Positions 11,794 to 24,639 of a DNA stretch of 64,000 nt are shown here, in pieces. The notes beneath the pieces were generated by a model. It was given only the letters and a program-made list of their open reading frames with translations, was not told where the DNA came from and made no database searches. The position numbers and the translations under genes were made by a program. This DNA comes from an uncultured bacterium (lineage in GTDB: Bacteria > Patescibacteriota > Gracilibacteria > Absconditabacterales > Absconditicoccaceae). Location of the stretch: assembly GCA_937862565.1 (NCBI GenBank), contig CALMFT010000015.1:27497-91496 (forward strand), written 5' to 3'. Positions within the stretch are counted from its first letter, which is position 1. The number at the start of each line of letters is the position of its first letter.

Positions 11794-12534
11794 ATGGATA
11801 TTAAATTTCTTCGAAATAGATTGTGCAAAGTTATTCAGAAACTCTGAGAGCAGATTTTTCCTATAAGGTGTGTCTGATGCAAGATGAGTGGAGAATTGAT
11901 ATGCAGAACTTGCATGAAGAAAATAATTGTTCATCCGGAGATTTGTCCATCTTGTCACAAACATAGTAACTGCGGTAAGATATGTAGTGATTGCAAAGGT
12001 CGTTATCCTGATCTTGATGGTATTATGATAGCTTTCAATTATTCAACGCTAGTCAAAAAACTTATACTTTCTCTCAAATATTATCATATCTATGGTATTT
12101 CTGATTTCTTTGCTCAAAAACTTTCCTTACTCTGCTTATGCAATTATCTGCTTTTTCAGAATATTGAATATAATCAGATTCTCATTACTGCCGTTCCTTC
12201 TCATCGATATCGTCGTTACTTCATAAAAGGATATAATCAATCTGAACTACTTGCAAAAGCTTGTGCCTCACAATTGTGAGTAAACTATCAAACTCTAGTT
12301 AAAAAAAGCAAGAATACATCTTCTCAAGCTTCCCTTGATAGGAAGAAAAGACTTACTAATCTCCATGGATCCTTTAAGTTAGCATCCCCTCTAACTAATA
12401 GTATTAAGACTGTGATAGTAATAGATGATATCACTACTACAGGATCTACACTCCAAGAAATTGCTCAGTGTATCAAAAATTCCTATCCTCATGTACGCGT
12501 ACGATGAGCAGTAGTAGCAAGATCAAATAAATAG
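11794..12534 (+). CDS. comF: ComF family phosphoribosyltransferase-like competence protein
   Basis: 246 residues from ATG 11794 to TAG. The N-terminal zinc ribbon is EQIFPIRCVGCK..ICRTC (residues ~19-42) with a second CxxC pair around 50-66. The PRPP-binding loop is VIVIDDITTTGST (~205). RYFIKGYNQSELLAKA is the family-typical 'KGFNQxxxLA' motif. TGA supplies the conserved Gly of CVGCK and other positions, strong support for the recoding. ComF assists import of single-stranded DNA during natural transformation. It is divergent from the Wzy-like gene. Confidence 0.93.
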
Positions 12535-12596
12535 ACTTGTTTTGCATTTTGTATTAAGTTTATTATAAGTTTCTTACTTTCAGCTTATTTATAATT

Positions 12597-12602
12597 TATA
12601 AT
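12597..12602 (+). promoter_or_regulatory. -10 box TATAAT, possible leaderless start
   Basis: TATAAT ends 6 bases before ATG 12609; a second overlapping-type TATAAT lies at 12590-12595. Confidence 0.45.
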
Positions 12603-12608
12603 TTACAT

Positions 12609-12989
12609 ATGAAAAATATTCTTAAATATATACACACTTTCTTAATAATCAGTGCAAGCGCATATTTATGGTATTATGTTCTTACTATGATGCCAGGTGA
12701 TATGAATGCAATATGGATAGCAGTATGAGTAAGTATTTTCCTTTTATTTATCTTATGGGTGAAGTATTCTCATATTGGGAAGAAAAAACGACGAATTGTC
12801 GGTCTTGGCATTATAGCTATCGTTGCGAGTGAATATGTATTTGTGAGTCCTGCATTTGCTGACGCTCATGATATTGTAAAAATCGGATTGGTGGTGACTA
12901 TCTTTATGGCTTTGTTTGGAGTTTTTGGAGATAAGAAAGCTTTTGTAAAAGGAGAATATAGTAAGAAAACTGAAATTATTGAAGTATAA
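12609..12989 (+). CDS. small membrane protein of unknown function
   Basis: 126 residues. Helices are visible at about residues 5-26, 38-54, 63-84 and 93-108, with a basic loop KKKRR (~60) and a hydrophilic C-terminus. VSPAFADAHD resembles a cleaved signal end but is followed by another helix. A TATAAT box (12597-12602) ends only 6 bases before the ATG, so the transcript may be leaderless. No family recognised. Confidence 0.7.
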
Positions 12990-13056
12990 AAATTTAGATA
13001 TAAGTATTGAGGTCAGTTAGTAAGAATTAATTTTTTTATAATCTGATTTCTGATAT

Positions 13057-13133
13057 GCAGATGTAGCATAATTGGCTAATGCACCTCCTTGCCAAGGAGG
13101 ATACTGCGAGTTCGAATCTCGTCATCTGCTCCA
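13057..13133 (+). tRNA. tRNA-Gly (GCC)
   Basis: Cloverleaf with acceptor GCAGATG/CATCTGC, anticodon loop TTGCCAA in stem CCTCC/GGAGG, T-loop TTCGAAT, and an encoded CCA. It reads GGC/GGT, not UGA. A TATAAT (13037-13042) lies 14 bases upstream and overlaps a near-copy of the ATAATCWGATTAT motif. Confidence 0.95.
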
Positions 13134-13160
13134 TTTGTTTATTGATAACTTTAAATATTT

Positions 13161-13193
13161 AAAAAAGTTTCACAATATTGTGAGGCTTTTTTA
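13161..13193 (+). terminator. Rho-independent terminator after tRNA-Gly
   Basis: A-run, stem GTTTCACAA/TTGTGAGGC with G-T pairs and a T6 run; 27 bases after the tRNA. Confidence 0.85.
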
Positions 13194-13314
13194 ATGGATT
13201 AATCCACGAAGAGTGCGCTAATCAAATAAATAATATTTTTGTAATGGGTTGGAGAAAATAAAGTTTATTTATCTTATGAAAGAGTGGCCATTGCGTTCAA
13301 ATAGGACTTTTGTT

Positions 13315-13626
13315 CTACAAAGTTTCATCTTCTTTTCCTTCAGTTTTCACAAGTATTTTATCTTGATTATAACACATCTTGATTGCGTCTCTAATTCATG
13401 AAATATTAGCGTCAATGACTACTATTTCTAAAAATTGCATAATTTCTTTCTTACCTGAAAATAAATCAGTGTGTACATGCTTATGAAATACAGCTCAAAG
13501 AATGTTATATGATTTCATAATATTCATGATTATCTTATATGCTTCAACAGGGTCATATATAAGTAAGCCATTTACGTCGCAGAGATTGAGATAGAGAGTG
13601 GAATTAATAGTATTTTTTTTAGTCAT
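13315..13626 (-). CDS. hypothetical protein (103 aa)
   Basis: Reading from ATG 13624-13626 to TAG with two TGA glycines gives a compact alpha/beta-looking protein: LYLNLCDVNGLLIYD at the N-terminus, AVFHKHVHTDLFSGKKE in the middle (three His) and a charged C-terminus EGKEDE. It is missed if TGA is treated as a stop. No family recognised; codon composition and periodic hydrophobicity support coding. It lies between tRNA-Gly and the alpha/beta hydrolase, same strand as the latter. Confidence 0.6.
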
Positions 13627-13772
13627 CGACAAGAATTAGAAAATATAAAATAAACTTAAATATACTGTACGATATTAATTGATTTTGTATCATATTCCAA
13701 GGCTTGTTGTCTTATCTTGTTAATTCATAAAATCTACCACTAAATACTCATTTTATTTTTTTTATAATATAT

Positions 13773-14522
13773 TTAAAACGGTTTTGAGATATCATTTTGA
13801 TGGATAAACTCAAGTATTTTTGAGATTACAATATCTTGTTGATCTTTTGTGGAAATTGTTGCTTCTCAATCTCACTTTTGTTCGCCGTACCAGCCAAACT
13901 GACCATGATTACCTCATTGAACACTATATTCTTTCGCATTCTTACCTGCATTTGTAAGTCAATCGGCATAACCTGTTTTACTGAGTACTTTATCGTTTTC
14001 AGCAGTGATGAGTAATACATTCTTATTTTCAATATTTACAAATGCATAGCTACCTAGCAAGATAACATCTGTAATATATTTATTCTTACTTGCTATCATA
14101 CTTGCCACAGTCCCACCTAGTGAATGTCATATAATCACATTTTCCATCCTAGGATTTATAAATCTTTTTGCATAATTTGGAGTTAATATTGCCAAATGAA
14201 AAAAAGTTTTGAAAATAGTAACGTTGTTACCATCTTTTGCGAGATTGGATGCAAGGTATTTATATGCACTTGCGTCCACAAGTCCGCCAGGAATAAATAC
14301 TATGTTTAGTTTAGGATTATCTACCTTATAAGATATTTCATCTCGATCTTCACTTACTTTTATAGAAGTTAAATCAATATTTACAATGTTATTTTCCATC
14401 TCATCTGAAGCTTTATAAGCTTTGCTTGCATAAACAGAAAGAGTAATAAAAAAAATGATAACAATACTTGCTAAAGTAATTCATAACCATTTTGCTATTT
14501 TCTTCAATTTTAGTTTATTCAT
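13773..14522 (-). CDS. membrane-anchored alpha/beta hydrolase (DLH/lipase-like)
   Basis: 249 residues from ATG 14520-14522 to TAA. An N-terminal helix (residues ~10-32) anchors or exports it. IVFIPGGLVDASAYKYLA (~75-92) carries the oxyanion region; GHSLGGTVAS (~131) is the nucleophile elbow, with its first Gly encoded by TGA. ENDKVLSK (~169) fits the catalytic Asp and GGNHGQFGWYGEQKGDG (~197) contains the catalytic His. Arrangement and length match DUF3089/alpha-beta hydrolases of the 'HGQFG' type (dienelactone-hydrolase-like). The substrate is unknown. Five TGA glycines. Confidence 0.88.
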
Positions 14523-14823
14523 GATTAGTGGGTGAGTACTTTTAGTAAAAGAATTTTATTTTTTTCAGTCTATTCTTAATATTAACTGATTAGACAACAT
14601 TCGAATTTAGGTTCTATGATTGATACACATAATATAAAATTGGATAATTGTAATATTTATATTACGCTTAAATTTATAATTTTCAAGAATAATATAATTT
14701 AATAAACTTTTATTGATATTGATTGAGTACAATTCACATAAAAATAATTCTAAAGAGAATTAAGCTTGATTTGATATTTAGTATTCTTACTCTTATGCTT
14801 TAATTAAATATACTTGTTATTTC
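14523..14823. other. AT-rich divergent intergenic region
   Basis: About 300 bases between the divergent hydrolase and nucleotidyltransferase genes. Very AT-rich with several TATAAT-like hexamers (for example near 14630 and 14690), so probably two opposing promoters; no gene or hairpin seen. Confidence 0.4.
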
Positions 14824-15579
14824 ATGAAGGCAATATTTTTATGTGCAGGAAAGTGAACTAGGATGCTGCCATTTACCAAAATTTTACCAAAAGAAATGTT
14901 GCCGTTGGGTAATAGGCCATTGTTACACCATACCTTACAGCATTTTTATGATAATTGAATTCATGACTTTAGTTTTATTCTTGGAGAGGGAAAATCTAGT
15001 ATAAAAGATTATTTTACATATCAAGTGAATGAATTTCAAAATGCATGAATTGAAGAATTGAACAATCTCATAAAAAACTCTAAAATAGAATTTTTGAGCG
15101 ATCAGCATAAATGAACTTGATGAAGCCTGCTCTGTGCCAAAAAAAGTATTAGCGATGATTATTTTTTTGTTATCTTTGGAGATATCTATATTTCTTCTGA
15201 TCATATTAAAAATATGCTTAATATTCACAAACAATCTGGGAATAGTATTATTCTTGTTACTACTGTTAATTCCTCTTATAGAATGAAATATAAGCAGACT
15301 ATTTTGTGAGAAGATAATAAAATTATTTCATTATTATCTGATGTTGATAAAGATTCAGATGAGCCTATGAATATGGTTGGAGGAGCATTTATATTGCATA
15401 AGGATGTATTTACTGAAATACAAAACACGATAACAAATGATCTGAATAAAGAATATGGATTGATAAGACCTCTTGAAAATATGCTTCTCAATCATACTCT
15501 ATATGGTTATCAATCTCAATCTTGAATATACGATATTGGAAATATTGAAGACCGGAAGAAAGCATTTATTATTTTGTAA
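14824..15579 (+). CDS. sugar-phosphate nucleotidyltransferase (RmlA/GalU-like)
   Basis: 251 residues. The N-terminal signature is FLCAGKGTRMLPFTK..PKEMLP with Gly-11 encoded by TGA. Then come LLHHTLQHF, QHKGTGGSLLCA (~104, three TGA glycines, nucleotide-binding loop) and FVIFGDIYIS (~127, metal-binding Asp). The C-terminus GIYDIGNIEDRKKA is the usual 'W.D.G...' end. It joins NTP and a hexose-1-phosphate to make an activated sugar for glycan synthesis. It could serve the Wzy-like protein nearby. No hexapeptide acyltransferase domain, so not GlmU. Followed 14 bases later by a Nudix-like gene. Confidence 0.85.
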
Positions 15580-15593
15580 ATTGAATTTAGCGA

Positions 15594-16481
15594 ATGGAAA
15601 CTCAGCAAGCAGCATTGGCGCAAAGAAAAATTTTGGATGTATATGATTTTGAGGTATATACTGATAATAATTGATTGAGTAGGATAAAACCACAGGTAAT
15701 TTGGTCATGAGATCCTACGAATCTTGACGATATCTCTACTGATATTTTTTCTAAAAAAACTTTACTTGATATAGATACGGCTAAGATAAAAAATCAAATT
15801 GAAGAAGTAATTTCAAATAAAAAATCTGGTGAACTATTCTATGATGGCCAAAACGCACGTTTGGAGAAGTTTGAAATTTGAGAAAATTGACAATTACATA
15901 TTGGATTATCTTGTTTTGACTATTCCACTAATTCATCAGTGGCTGGCAATTATCAGATTATTTCAGATATTTTAAATAATGAAAAAAATTATAAGAATAA
16001 AATCTCAGGAGGACTTGGGATCAATATATTACCAATTACGAGTGATGGTAAGTATGTATATGGGAAGAAAAAAGTAGTGAATGATTATATTTGATGAATA
16101 GTAGAATATCCATGATCTTTTGAATTTACTAAATATTCTGACGGATCTGAGATTAACTATAAAGATTATCCTTTGTGATATACCATTAAAAAAGAATTTT
16201 TGGAAGAAACAGGAGTGCCTACTCGTTTTATTTCTGATATTAAAATGCATACTCTTCTACTTTGAGGGCTCTGAAGATTCGTCTTCCTTTCTACGCTCAA
16301 GCTTAGTATTAACTCTCAGGAAGTTAAAAAATATTTTGATTGACTGAGTTCGCAAGAACATCAGGATTTAATATTCTTTGATGATTTTGAAAAATATTCT
16401 GAAGCTGTTTCGCAACAGAGTGAAGTGAAGAAAAAATGAGTTGATGTTTTGAAAAAAAATATTGATTTACTCACACAGTAG
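15594..16481 (+). CDS. Nudix-hydrolase-like protein
   Basis: 295 residues, ATG 15594 to TAG, with about 14 TGA glycines. The segment GGIVEYPGSFEF..YPLGYTIKKEFLEETGVP (residues ~166-206) resembles the Nudix beta-strands and the KExxEExG part of the Nudix box. The spacing from the upstream Glu is not canonical, so catalysis is uncertain. N-terminal 100 residues are unassigned. Nudix enzymes cleave nucleoside diphosphates linked to another group. Tight coupling to the nucleotidyltransferase (14 bases) suggests a role in nucleotide-sugar metabolism. Confidence 0.5.
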
Positions 16482-16583
16482 GGAAACTATCTTTAATTGC
16501 ATTGATTACAGAAGTAATTTATATAAATTTTTATTACTACTATAATATACTAACTGTTAAATTTATTATCTAATTATCTTCCC

Positions 16584-16892
16584 ATGAACAAATCGAGAAC
16601 AATTATGCGAATCCTAGGAGTAATAGTTGTAGCATTGGTAGCAAGATACATATTATTTAAAGACGCAATCGATCAACGAGGAGCTGATCTAGATAAGCTT
16701 GGTCAACGAGAAGAAACGTATAAAGCTGAACATCCAGGAGCTAGCAAAGAAGAAATGGATGCTGCATTCAAGGATGGTATAGATACTATGGCAAGCCGAA
16801 AAGAGAATTATAAGGCAACTCACAGCGGAGCTACTGATGCAGATGCAGATGCGGCGCTCGAGGAAGCTTTCAATAAAATGGATCCTAAGTAA
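16584..16892 (+). CDS. small membrane-anchored protein with internal repeat
   Basis: 102 residues. One N-terminal helix (~8-26) is followed by two copies of a ~32-residue repeat: YKAEHPGASKEEMDAAFKDG and YKATHSGATDADADAALEEA. These look like short amphipathic helical hairpins. No TGA codon. No family recognised. Own TATAAT about 40 bases upstream (TATAATATAC near 16540). Confidence 0.7.
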   Translation: MNKSRTIMRILGVIVVALVARYILFKDAIDQRGADLDKLGQREETYKAEHPGASKEEMDAAFKDGIDTMASRKENYKATHSGATDADADAALEEAFNKMDPK

Positions 16893-16973
16893 TTTATAAA
16901 AATTTCAAATATAATATTAATTAAACCCAATTATTTCAGATTATTTTATTTTTTATTATAAAAAACTATTGTT

Positions 16974-17384
16974 ATGAAAAAACTATTATTAACGAGTATT
17001 ATTATGTTCTCGCTCTTGGTGCTTGCTGGATGTGCGTGAAAAACAAAAATTGTTACAGATGATCAGGTTGTAGCAACAGGAATGGTAGAGCAAGACAGCG
17101 ATAAAGCAGTAGATGTGACTCAAGATGCTGAAGTAAAAGCAGACAACAACAATGACTCTTCTACTTTTGGGATTCAAAGTTGTGATAGATATCTCAAATT
17201 CTTACAATGTGTAATGGAAAAGATGCCATTTGGAGGTAATCTCTATAAAGAACAAATTAACACACTCAAAAAAGAACGAAAGACTGAAGTAGACAAAAAA
17301 ACATTGCAAGAGTCTTGCGATGGTCTTATAAAAATTATGGAGGAAGGACAGGAAAGTTTTAAAGAAATTGGTTGCGAGCTGTAA
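16974..17384 (+). CDS. small lipoprotein
   Basis: 136 residues. Signal peptide MKKLLLTSIIMFSLLVLAGC has a clear lipobox LAGC, with acylation at Cys-20 and then A-G (TGA). The mature part has an acidic linker and a helical C-terminal domain with four Cys (SCDRYLKFLQCVMEKM; LQESCDGLIKIM; IGCEL), probably two disulfides. Function unknown. Confidence 0.75.
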
Positions 17385-17412
17385 AAATCGTATTATAATT
17401 GATGTGCGTTCA

Positions 17413-17447
17413 AGAATCTTGGTTGATTAATTTCAATCAGGATTTTT
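17413..17447 (+). terminator. probable Rho-independent terminator
   Basis: Stem AATCTTGGTTG / CAATCAGGATT (two G-U pairs) with an 8-base loop and T5. It is directly followed by a perfect ATAATCTGATTAT copy. Confidence 0.7.
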
Positions 17448-17448
17448 G

Positions 17449-17461
17449 ATAATCTGATTAT
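17449..17461. repeat. ATAATCTGATTAT palindrome (perfect copy)
   Basis: Perfect 13-bp palindrome immediately downstream of the terminator of the lipoprotein gene. The remaining ~225 bases to ATG 17688 hold only AT-rich sequence with a TATAAT at 17628-17633. Confidence 0.7.
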
Positions 17462-17687
17462 ATTTTATTTATAATTTTTGGACTAATTTAATCTATTGAA
17501 AAAATTTATTCTTAGTAAGTATTATTTAGTTTGTCAAATATCTGAAATATCAATCAAAAAATAAGGTTTTTTGACTGTTTTATACATAATATTTTTAATT
17601 TTCTCTTGTTATCTATCTTTTATCAGTTATAATGTTGTGTTGAATAATTAAAAGTTAATATTTTATTTATATTCATTATTTAGAAAT

Positions 17688-19412
17688 ATGAAAAATCTTT
17701 TCAATCAAATGAAAACTGGACTATCGATGGTGATGGTTCTAACTCTTTTCGTGACACAATTTAGTTCTCTATTATTTCAAGCACCAAAAACGTATGCGCT
17801 TGGTAATTTTACAACAAATGAATTGGTAGCAAATCAAGTAGAAATTTTAAGTTCTACAGGAACGCAATCACAAACAATTGTTACTGTTATTAATCCAGTA
17901 ATAGAGTGATACGCAATTGACATAGATAATTGCGTAATCACTATTTATAATAATTCTGGCGCGTTTTCTGATTATGATTGTACTGATGGAGTTGGAGAAA
18001 TTAATATTTTTGGAAATCCAGGTATGCCATTTTTAGCTTCTGAATTTGCTGCGATTACTTATAGTGGATATAGTGCACAGTTTACTGGAACTGAATCTTT
18101 TATACTTACCCACTCTGACACGCCACCAATAAACTTCAACGTTCCTATTTTTACAGTTAGTGGTAGTTTTCTTAGCACAAGTATTTTGGTGTTATGAGCT
18201 GCTCCTGTGGTTGGTACAGCTGCTGTGGCACAGGTAGTGGAGTTCATTCCCACTCTTCCAATGTTGGAAGATACGTTTCAAATTACTCTTGATGGTAATA
18301 ACTTTGCTACTACTGTTGTTTCATGAAACACTATACAAAATATAGTTGAAACTTTACAACGATGGACAAACTTTATCCCAGCTGTAAATTGTACTGAAGA
18401 TGATGTTAAAATTACTTGTACTGCTGCTGTAACAGGCGTAGAGTTCACATATGATGCCCAAGTATTAGATCAAACTCCACCTGTAGTTACACTTGCTGGA
18501 CCAACACCAATAAATCTTATACTCGGCTCAATATACACTGAACAAGGTGCAAAATGGTCTGATGGGAATGACGGTACTGGCACTATTTTAATGCCAACTA
18601 GTGGCTCAGTAGATGCTGGCACTTTATGAACTTATATATTAAAATATACTTACGTAGATGGAGCTGGTAACACTGGTAACACAGTAACTAGAACAGTAAA
18701 TGTCTATAGACCACTTGATGGTGGAGCATATATTGATTTACCTACTCCTACACATGGTTCACAAAATCAAACAACAAACCCAGAAACTAATACTGAAACT
18801 TCTATCGACCTCAATGACTTACTCAATCCTACTATCGATAGCTCACTTTGCTATACTATGAACGATAAGAAAATCATTGATCAAGGAAATGGTGTTTCAT
18901 TAAACTTTATGAAATCTTTACAAGTATTGCTCAATTTTGATCTTACGACTATACCTGGAACTAAAGACTACAATCCAGAAAGATCATTGACTAGAGCTGA
19001 AGCTGCTAAATTCTTATCACTTTTCGCTCAAAATATTCTTTGTAGAGAAACTACTAAATCATACCCAGCTGGTCTCTTTAAAGATCTTGGTCAAACTGAC
19101 GCAGGACTTCAAAGTTATATCAAACTCTCATACGAATATGAAATCTTCCGTGGAGATGTAGGTGGAATGTTTAGACCAAATGATATTATCTCTAGAGATG
19201 AACTTATAGCAGTAATCGTTAGATTGGTTACTAATGAATATGATAATGCACAAGGTACAGACCGAGCTGCAAATTACAAAGCAACTCTAAATAGCAATAC
19301 TTCTATTCCGTTGACTTCTGTAAAAAGAGGCAATACAGCTGAAGTAATCTATGATCTCTATAGAAATAATGATTATAGTATGGACGCAGATCTTGGATTT
19401 GTTCTTAGATAA
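17688..19412 (+). CDS. surface protein with DUF5011-like Ig domain and SLH domains
   Basis: 574 residues. Signal peptide ~1-38 (hydrophobic MVMVLTLFVTQFSSLLF, cleavage near TYALG). Middle: DQTPPVVTLAGPTPINL...YTEQGAKWSD...GTYILKYTYVDGAGN, a DUF5011 Ig-like fold (residues ~265-340). C-terminal third: SLH motifs (DYNPERSLTRAEAAKFLSLF; MFRPNDIISRDELIAVIVRL), which in other bacteria anchor proteins to the cell wall. TGA glycines are few. The DUF5011 segment recurs in the protein at the right edge (62890-64000). Strong terminator follows. Confidence 0.88.
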
Positions 19413-19440
19413 TTGCATTATACGATTGATAAATACTATT

Positions 19441-19477
19441 AAAACACTCCTGAAGAAAGTTTCAGGAGTGTTTTTTA
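19441..19477. terminator. strong terminator, probably bidirectional
   Basis: AAAACACTCCTGA / TTCAGGAGTGTTTT stem with a 7-base loop, A-run on one side and T-run on the other, between convergent genes. Confidence 0.92.
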
Positions 19478-19529
19478 AACTAAACATTTAATAGGTTAAT
19501 TAAATATATTTTACTCAATTTTATTCAGA

Positions 19530-22052
<2,523 letters not shown>

Positions 22053-22065
22053 TTTGAAATATGAT

Positions 22066-22092
22066 ATTGAGATAAATAGTATCTCAATTATA
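22066..22092 (-). promoter_or_regulatory. -10 box overlapping a palindrome (candidate operator)
   Basis: A perfect palindrome ATTGAGATA-aatag-TATCTCAAT (22066-22088) touches a minus-strand TATAAT (22087-22092) upstream of the Ca2+-ATPase ATG. The position suits a repressor operator or a 5' hairpin. Confidence 0.4.
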
Positions 22093-22277
22093 TTTAAAAT
22101 AAGCAGATTTGTCAAAATTCTTAACTTTTTCAGATGTTTTATGATTTATAATTAGTATATTAGGCTAATATTGAAATAGTTTATTATTATAATCTCTGAT
22201 TATGTTATACATCATACTATAAAAAATAAATTTAATCAGAATATTATAAAATTATTTATTCCATTTGATCTTATTTC

Positions 22278-23324
22278 GTGAAACCTATCAAATCATTTTT
22301 AAATACAAAAAATTCTATTATATTTATAATCATTATTGCGGTGTGAGGAGTCTTGTTGGGACGAATATGAAATACTATAAGTTTTTCAACCAATGATAAA
22401 CAAGAAACTATAAATTCGTTGCCTCAACAAAAGTCCAATAGCTTATTGCTTACTCGAATGCCTACCGATATACAAGCATTAACAGGAGAGCTTTTGATTT
22501 CTCCAAAAAATTCATGGTCTGGTTGGTCAGAAAAAATAAAACAGGCGAGCGATTTCTTGTATGTCTGGATATATGATGTCACATTGATGGATGCAAAATC
22601 ACTGATCAAAAATATTGCCAAACAGGACACAGAGGTTAAAATGATTATTGAAGATGATAAGTATGGCGTTGATAAGATTTCCGACCCACGATGATGGTGA
22701 ATACAGACCATGAATGATAGCAAACTGCATACCAATTATATGCACGCAAAAACCTTCGTGAGTCAATGATTATATATCATCCAGACTGCGAACCTTACCT
22801 TCAGTTCTTTCAATACTCAAAGAGAATACTACGTCTTGTGAGACAACCAAGAAATTATTAATAATCTGAAAATGCTCTTTGAGAAAGACTGGAAAGGTGA
22901 GCAGATCCAGCCTTCGGATATTCATCCCAATATTTTGTTTTGCCCGATTGACTGTAGATACAAGATAGAACAACTCATGAAGACAGCGCAAATGTCCATC
23001 CGAACCCAAAATCAATATCTTGATGATCCGAGTCTTCAGCAAATCCTGAGTAGTAAAACAGGACTCGATATCAGAATTACTCTTCCCAATGATAAGAAAA
23101 ACTTCCAATCTAGACCGATTCAAAATAAGATCAAATTGTTAGGAAGTCCACGTATCCATGCCAAAGCAATTCTCATAGATGATACCTACCTAGTTATATC
23201 TTCTATCAATTTTTCTACTAATAGCATGGATAATAATAGAGAAATCTGAATCATCATTACCGATGTAGAAAGTATCGTAAAGTATAAAAAGCAGTTCCTC
23301 CTCGATCGAGAAAAGGCAAAATAA
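22278..23324 (+). CDS. phospholipase D-like protein with two HKD motifs
   Basis: 348 residues from GTG 22278 to TAA, with about six TGA glycines. N-terminal helix (~15-32) anchors it. HKD motif 1: MHAKTFVSQG...TANLTFSS (~158), motif 2: IHAKAILIDDTYLVISSINFSTNS (~295), each with the following S/N residues. Motif 1 has H-x-K but lacks the usual Asp (V-S-Q-G); motif 2 is HxK..DD complete. Members hydrolyse phosphodiesters in lipids or nucleic acids. GTG is the only plausible start in frame. Confidence 0.85.
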
Positions 23325-23649
23325 AAAAATCCCCAACTGAAACAGACGGGGAGTTTGAGTTTGATTAACAGTTTACTGCGTTTTGGGCTATGACTACCTT
23401 TTACTTCAAAATCATTAGATTGGTTATTGTGTACTTATAAAGAAATTTACCTTCCTTTATTTTTTTTTGTGTTATCCATTTCAAAAGAATCTTTTTCTTT
23501 CCAAAAATAATAACTAACTATCAGAACGAGATCCTCTTAGTTATAATCTTTTTGATATCCAAGAATAATGCTAGTGACAGTGTTCTAAATATTTGTATTC
23601 TCAGCTCTCTATAATCATTCAAACGAATTCTTACTTGTGAAAATTGATT
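23325..23649. other. intergenic region with weak hairpin
   Basis: About 325 bases. A weak terminator-like hairpin TCCCC...GGGGA lies at 23328-23353. The rest is AT-rich and shows no coding frame or RNA gene. Confidence 0.4.
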
Positions 23650-23979
23650 TTAATCGATTACCACCAGTTTCAAAATTTGATATTCATGGTAACCGTGGTA
23701 CATCGGTTCTTCTTTCCTTTTTAATTTCAAAGTAGATTTTTCTGCTTCAAGATAAAAATCACTAATTAAAATAATTTTTCCTTTGTAGTTTCCTTGAACA
23801 ATAGTAGTAATGGTTTCTTTTTCTGTTTTAATTTTTTTTACAGACCAATCACCGCTTCCGCCATGTTCTTTTTTCATAGTATGAATTGAAAATTCAATTT
23901 GAATCACTTTCCCAACCAAATCCTCTAGCTTTTCATCTAAGGATGTATGCATGATGCCTTCAATCTCATTTAATTCCAT
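23650..23979 (-). CDS. hypothetical protein (109 aa)
   Basis: 109 residues without any TGA codon. Beta-rich pattern with WSVKKIKTEKETITTIVQG and YKGKIILISDFYLEAE; possibly a small barrel. Preceded 17 bases upstream by a membrane-protein gene on the same strand, probably one transcript. No family recognised. All glycines use GGN, unlike most neighbours. Confidence 0.6.
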   Translation of the reverse strand: MELNEIEGIMHTSLDEKLEDLVGKVIQIEFSIHTMKKEHGGSGDWSVKKIKTEKETITTIVQGNYKGKIILISDFYLEAEKSTLKLKRKEEPMYHGYHEYQILKLVVID

Positions 23980-23996
23980 CTCTTTTGGTTTTTTTG

Positions 23997-24380
23997 TTAT
24001 TTAATTTTATTAAGAAAATTTTCTATAGCTTTGATTCTTCTTCTCCATTTCTTTCTATATATCAATAATCTACTAAGATTAAAAAATAAGAAAAAAAAGG
24101 TCAAGCTAAAAATGAATATTAGCAATATGTGATTTTGGTCAGTTTGCCAAATATTTTTACTAAAAATATACCTTATGCTTGTAAACAATGCTAATAGCAG
24201 AATAATCAATGCCGACAAAAGCGCCGATACCCAACCATTGTAATTCCATTGTAGAGTAATAAGCTTCCATTCATCTAGTAAACGTAGCTTATTTTTGTAA
24301 GTATAATTTTGTATATCATATTCTTTTACTTCAATTTCAATATTCTTGAAGATTTCTTCATCAATAAATTCTTTTTTCAT
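23997..24380 (-). CDS. hypothetical two-helix membrane protein
   Basis: 127 residues. Hydrophilic N-terminus (~1-50), two helices (~52-72 and ~84-104), and a basic C-terminus RKKWRRRIKAIENFLNKIK. The topology resembles small membrane-associated effectors or SMODS-associated proteins, but there is no specific motif. No TGA codon. Upstream lie two palindromes (24441-24457 and 24472-24490). First gene of a two-gene unit. Confidence 0.6.
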   Translation of the reverse strand: MKKEFIDEEIFKNIEIEVKEYDIQNYTYKNKLRLLDEWKLITLQWNYNGWVSALLSALIILLLALFTSIRYIFSKNIWQTDQNHILLIFIFSLTFFFLFFNLSRLLIYRKKWRRRIKAIENFLNKIK

Positions 24381-24440
24381 CTTTTTAGATTTTATTTTGT
24401 TGTTTAATGTTTTTCTTTAGCAGTAAACTGTTAATGAACT

Positions 24441-24490
24441 ATATAGGAAACCTATATCTAATATTCTTATAACAAATTATTATAATTTGT
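24441..24490. promoter_or_regulatory. twin palindromes in divergent promoter region
   Basis: ATATAGG-aaa-CCTATAT (24441-24457) and ACAAATTAT-t-ATAATTTGT (24472-24490). The second contains TATAAT on both strands, between the two-gene unit at 23650-24380 and the protease gene. Candidate divergent promoter with operators. Confidence 0.45.
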
Positions 24491-24639
24491 CAATAGTAGA
24501 TAGTAATTTCCATCATTTTATCTCAGAGTAAATTTTAAGCTTTGTATAGCTGTCTAATGACCCACACACTTGATTTTTAGTGAAATAAAAATATGGTCTA
24601 CACTTCAAAAGAAGTGTTTTATTTTCTTGAATCGATCTT

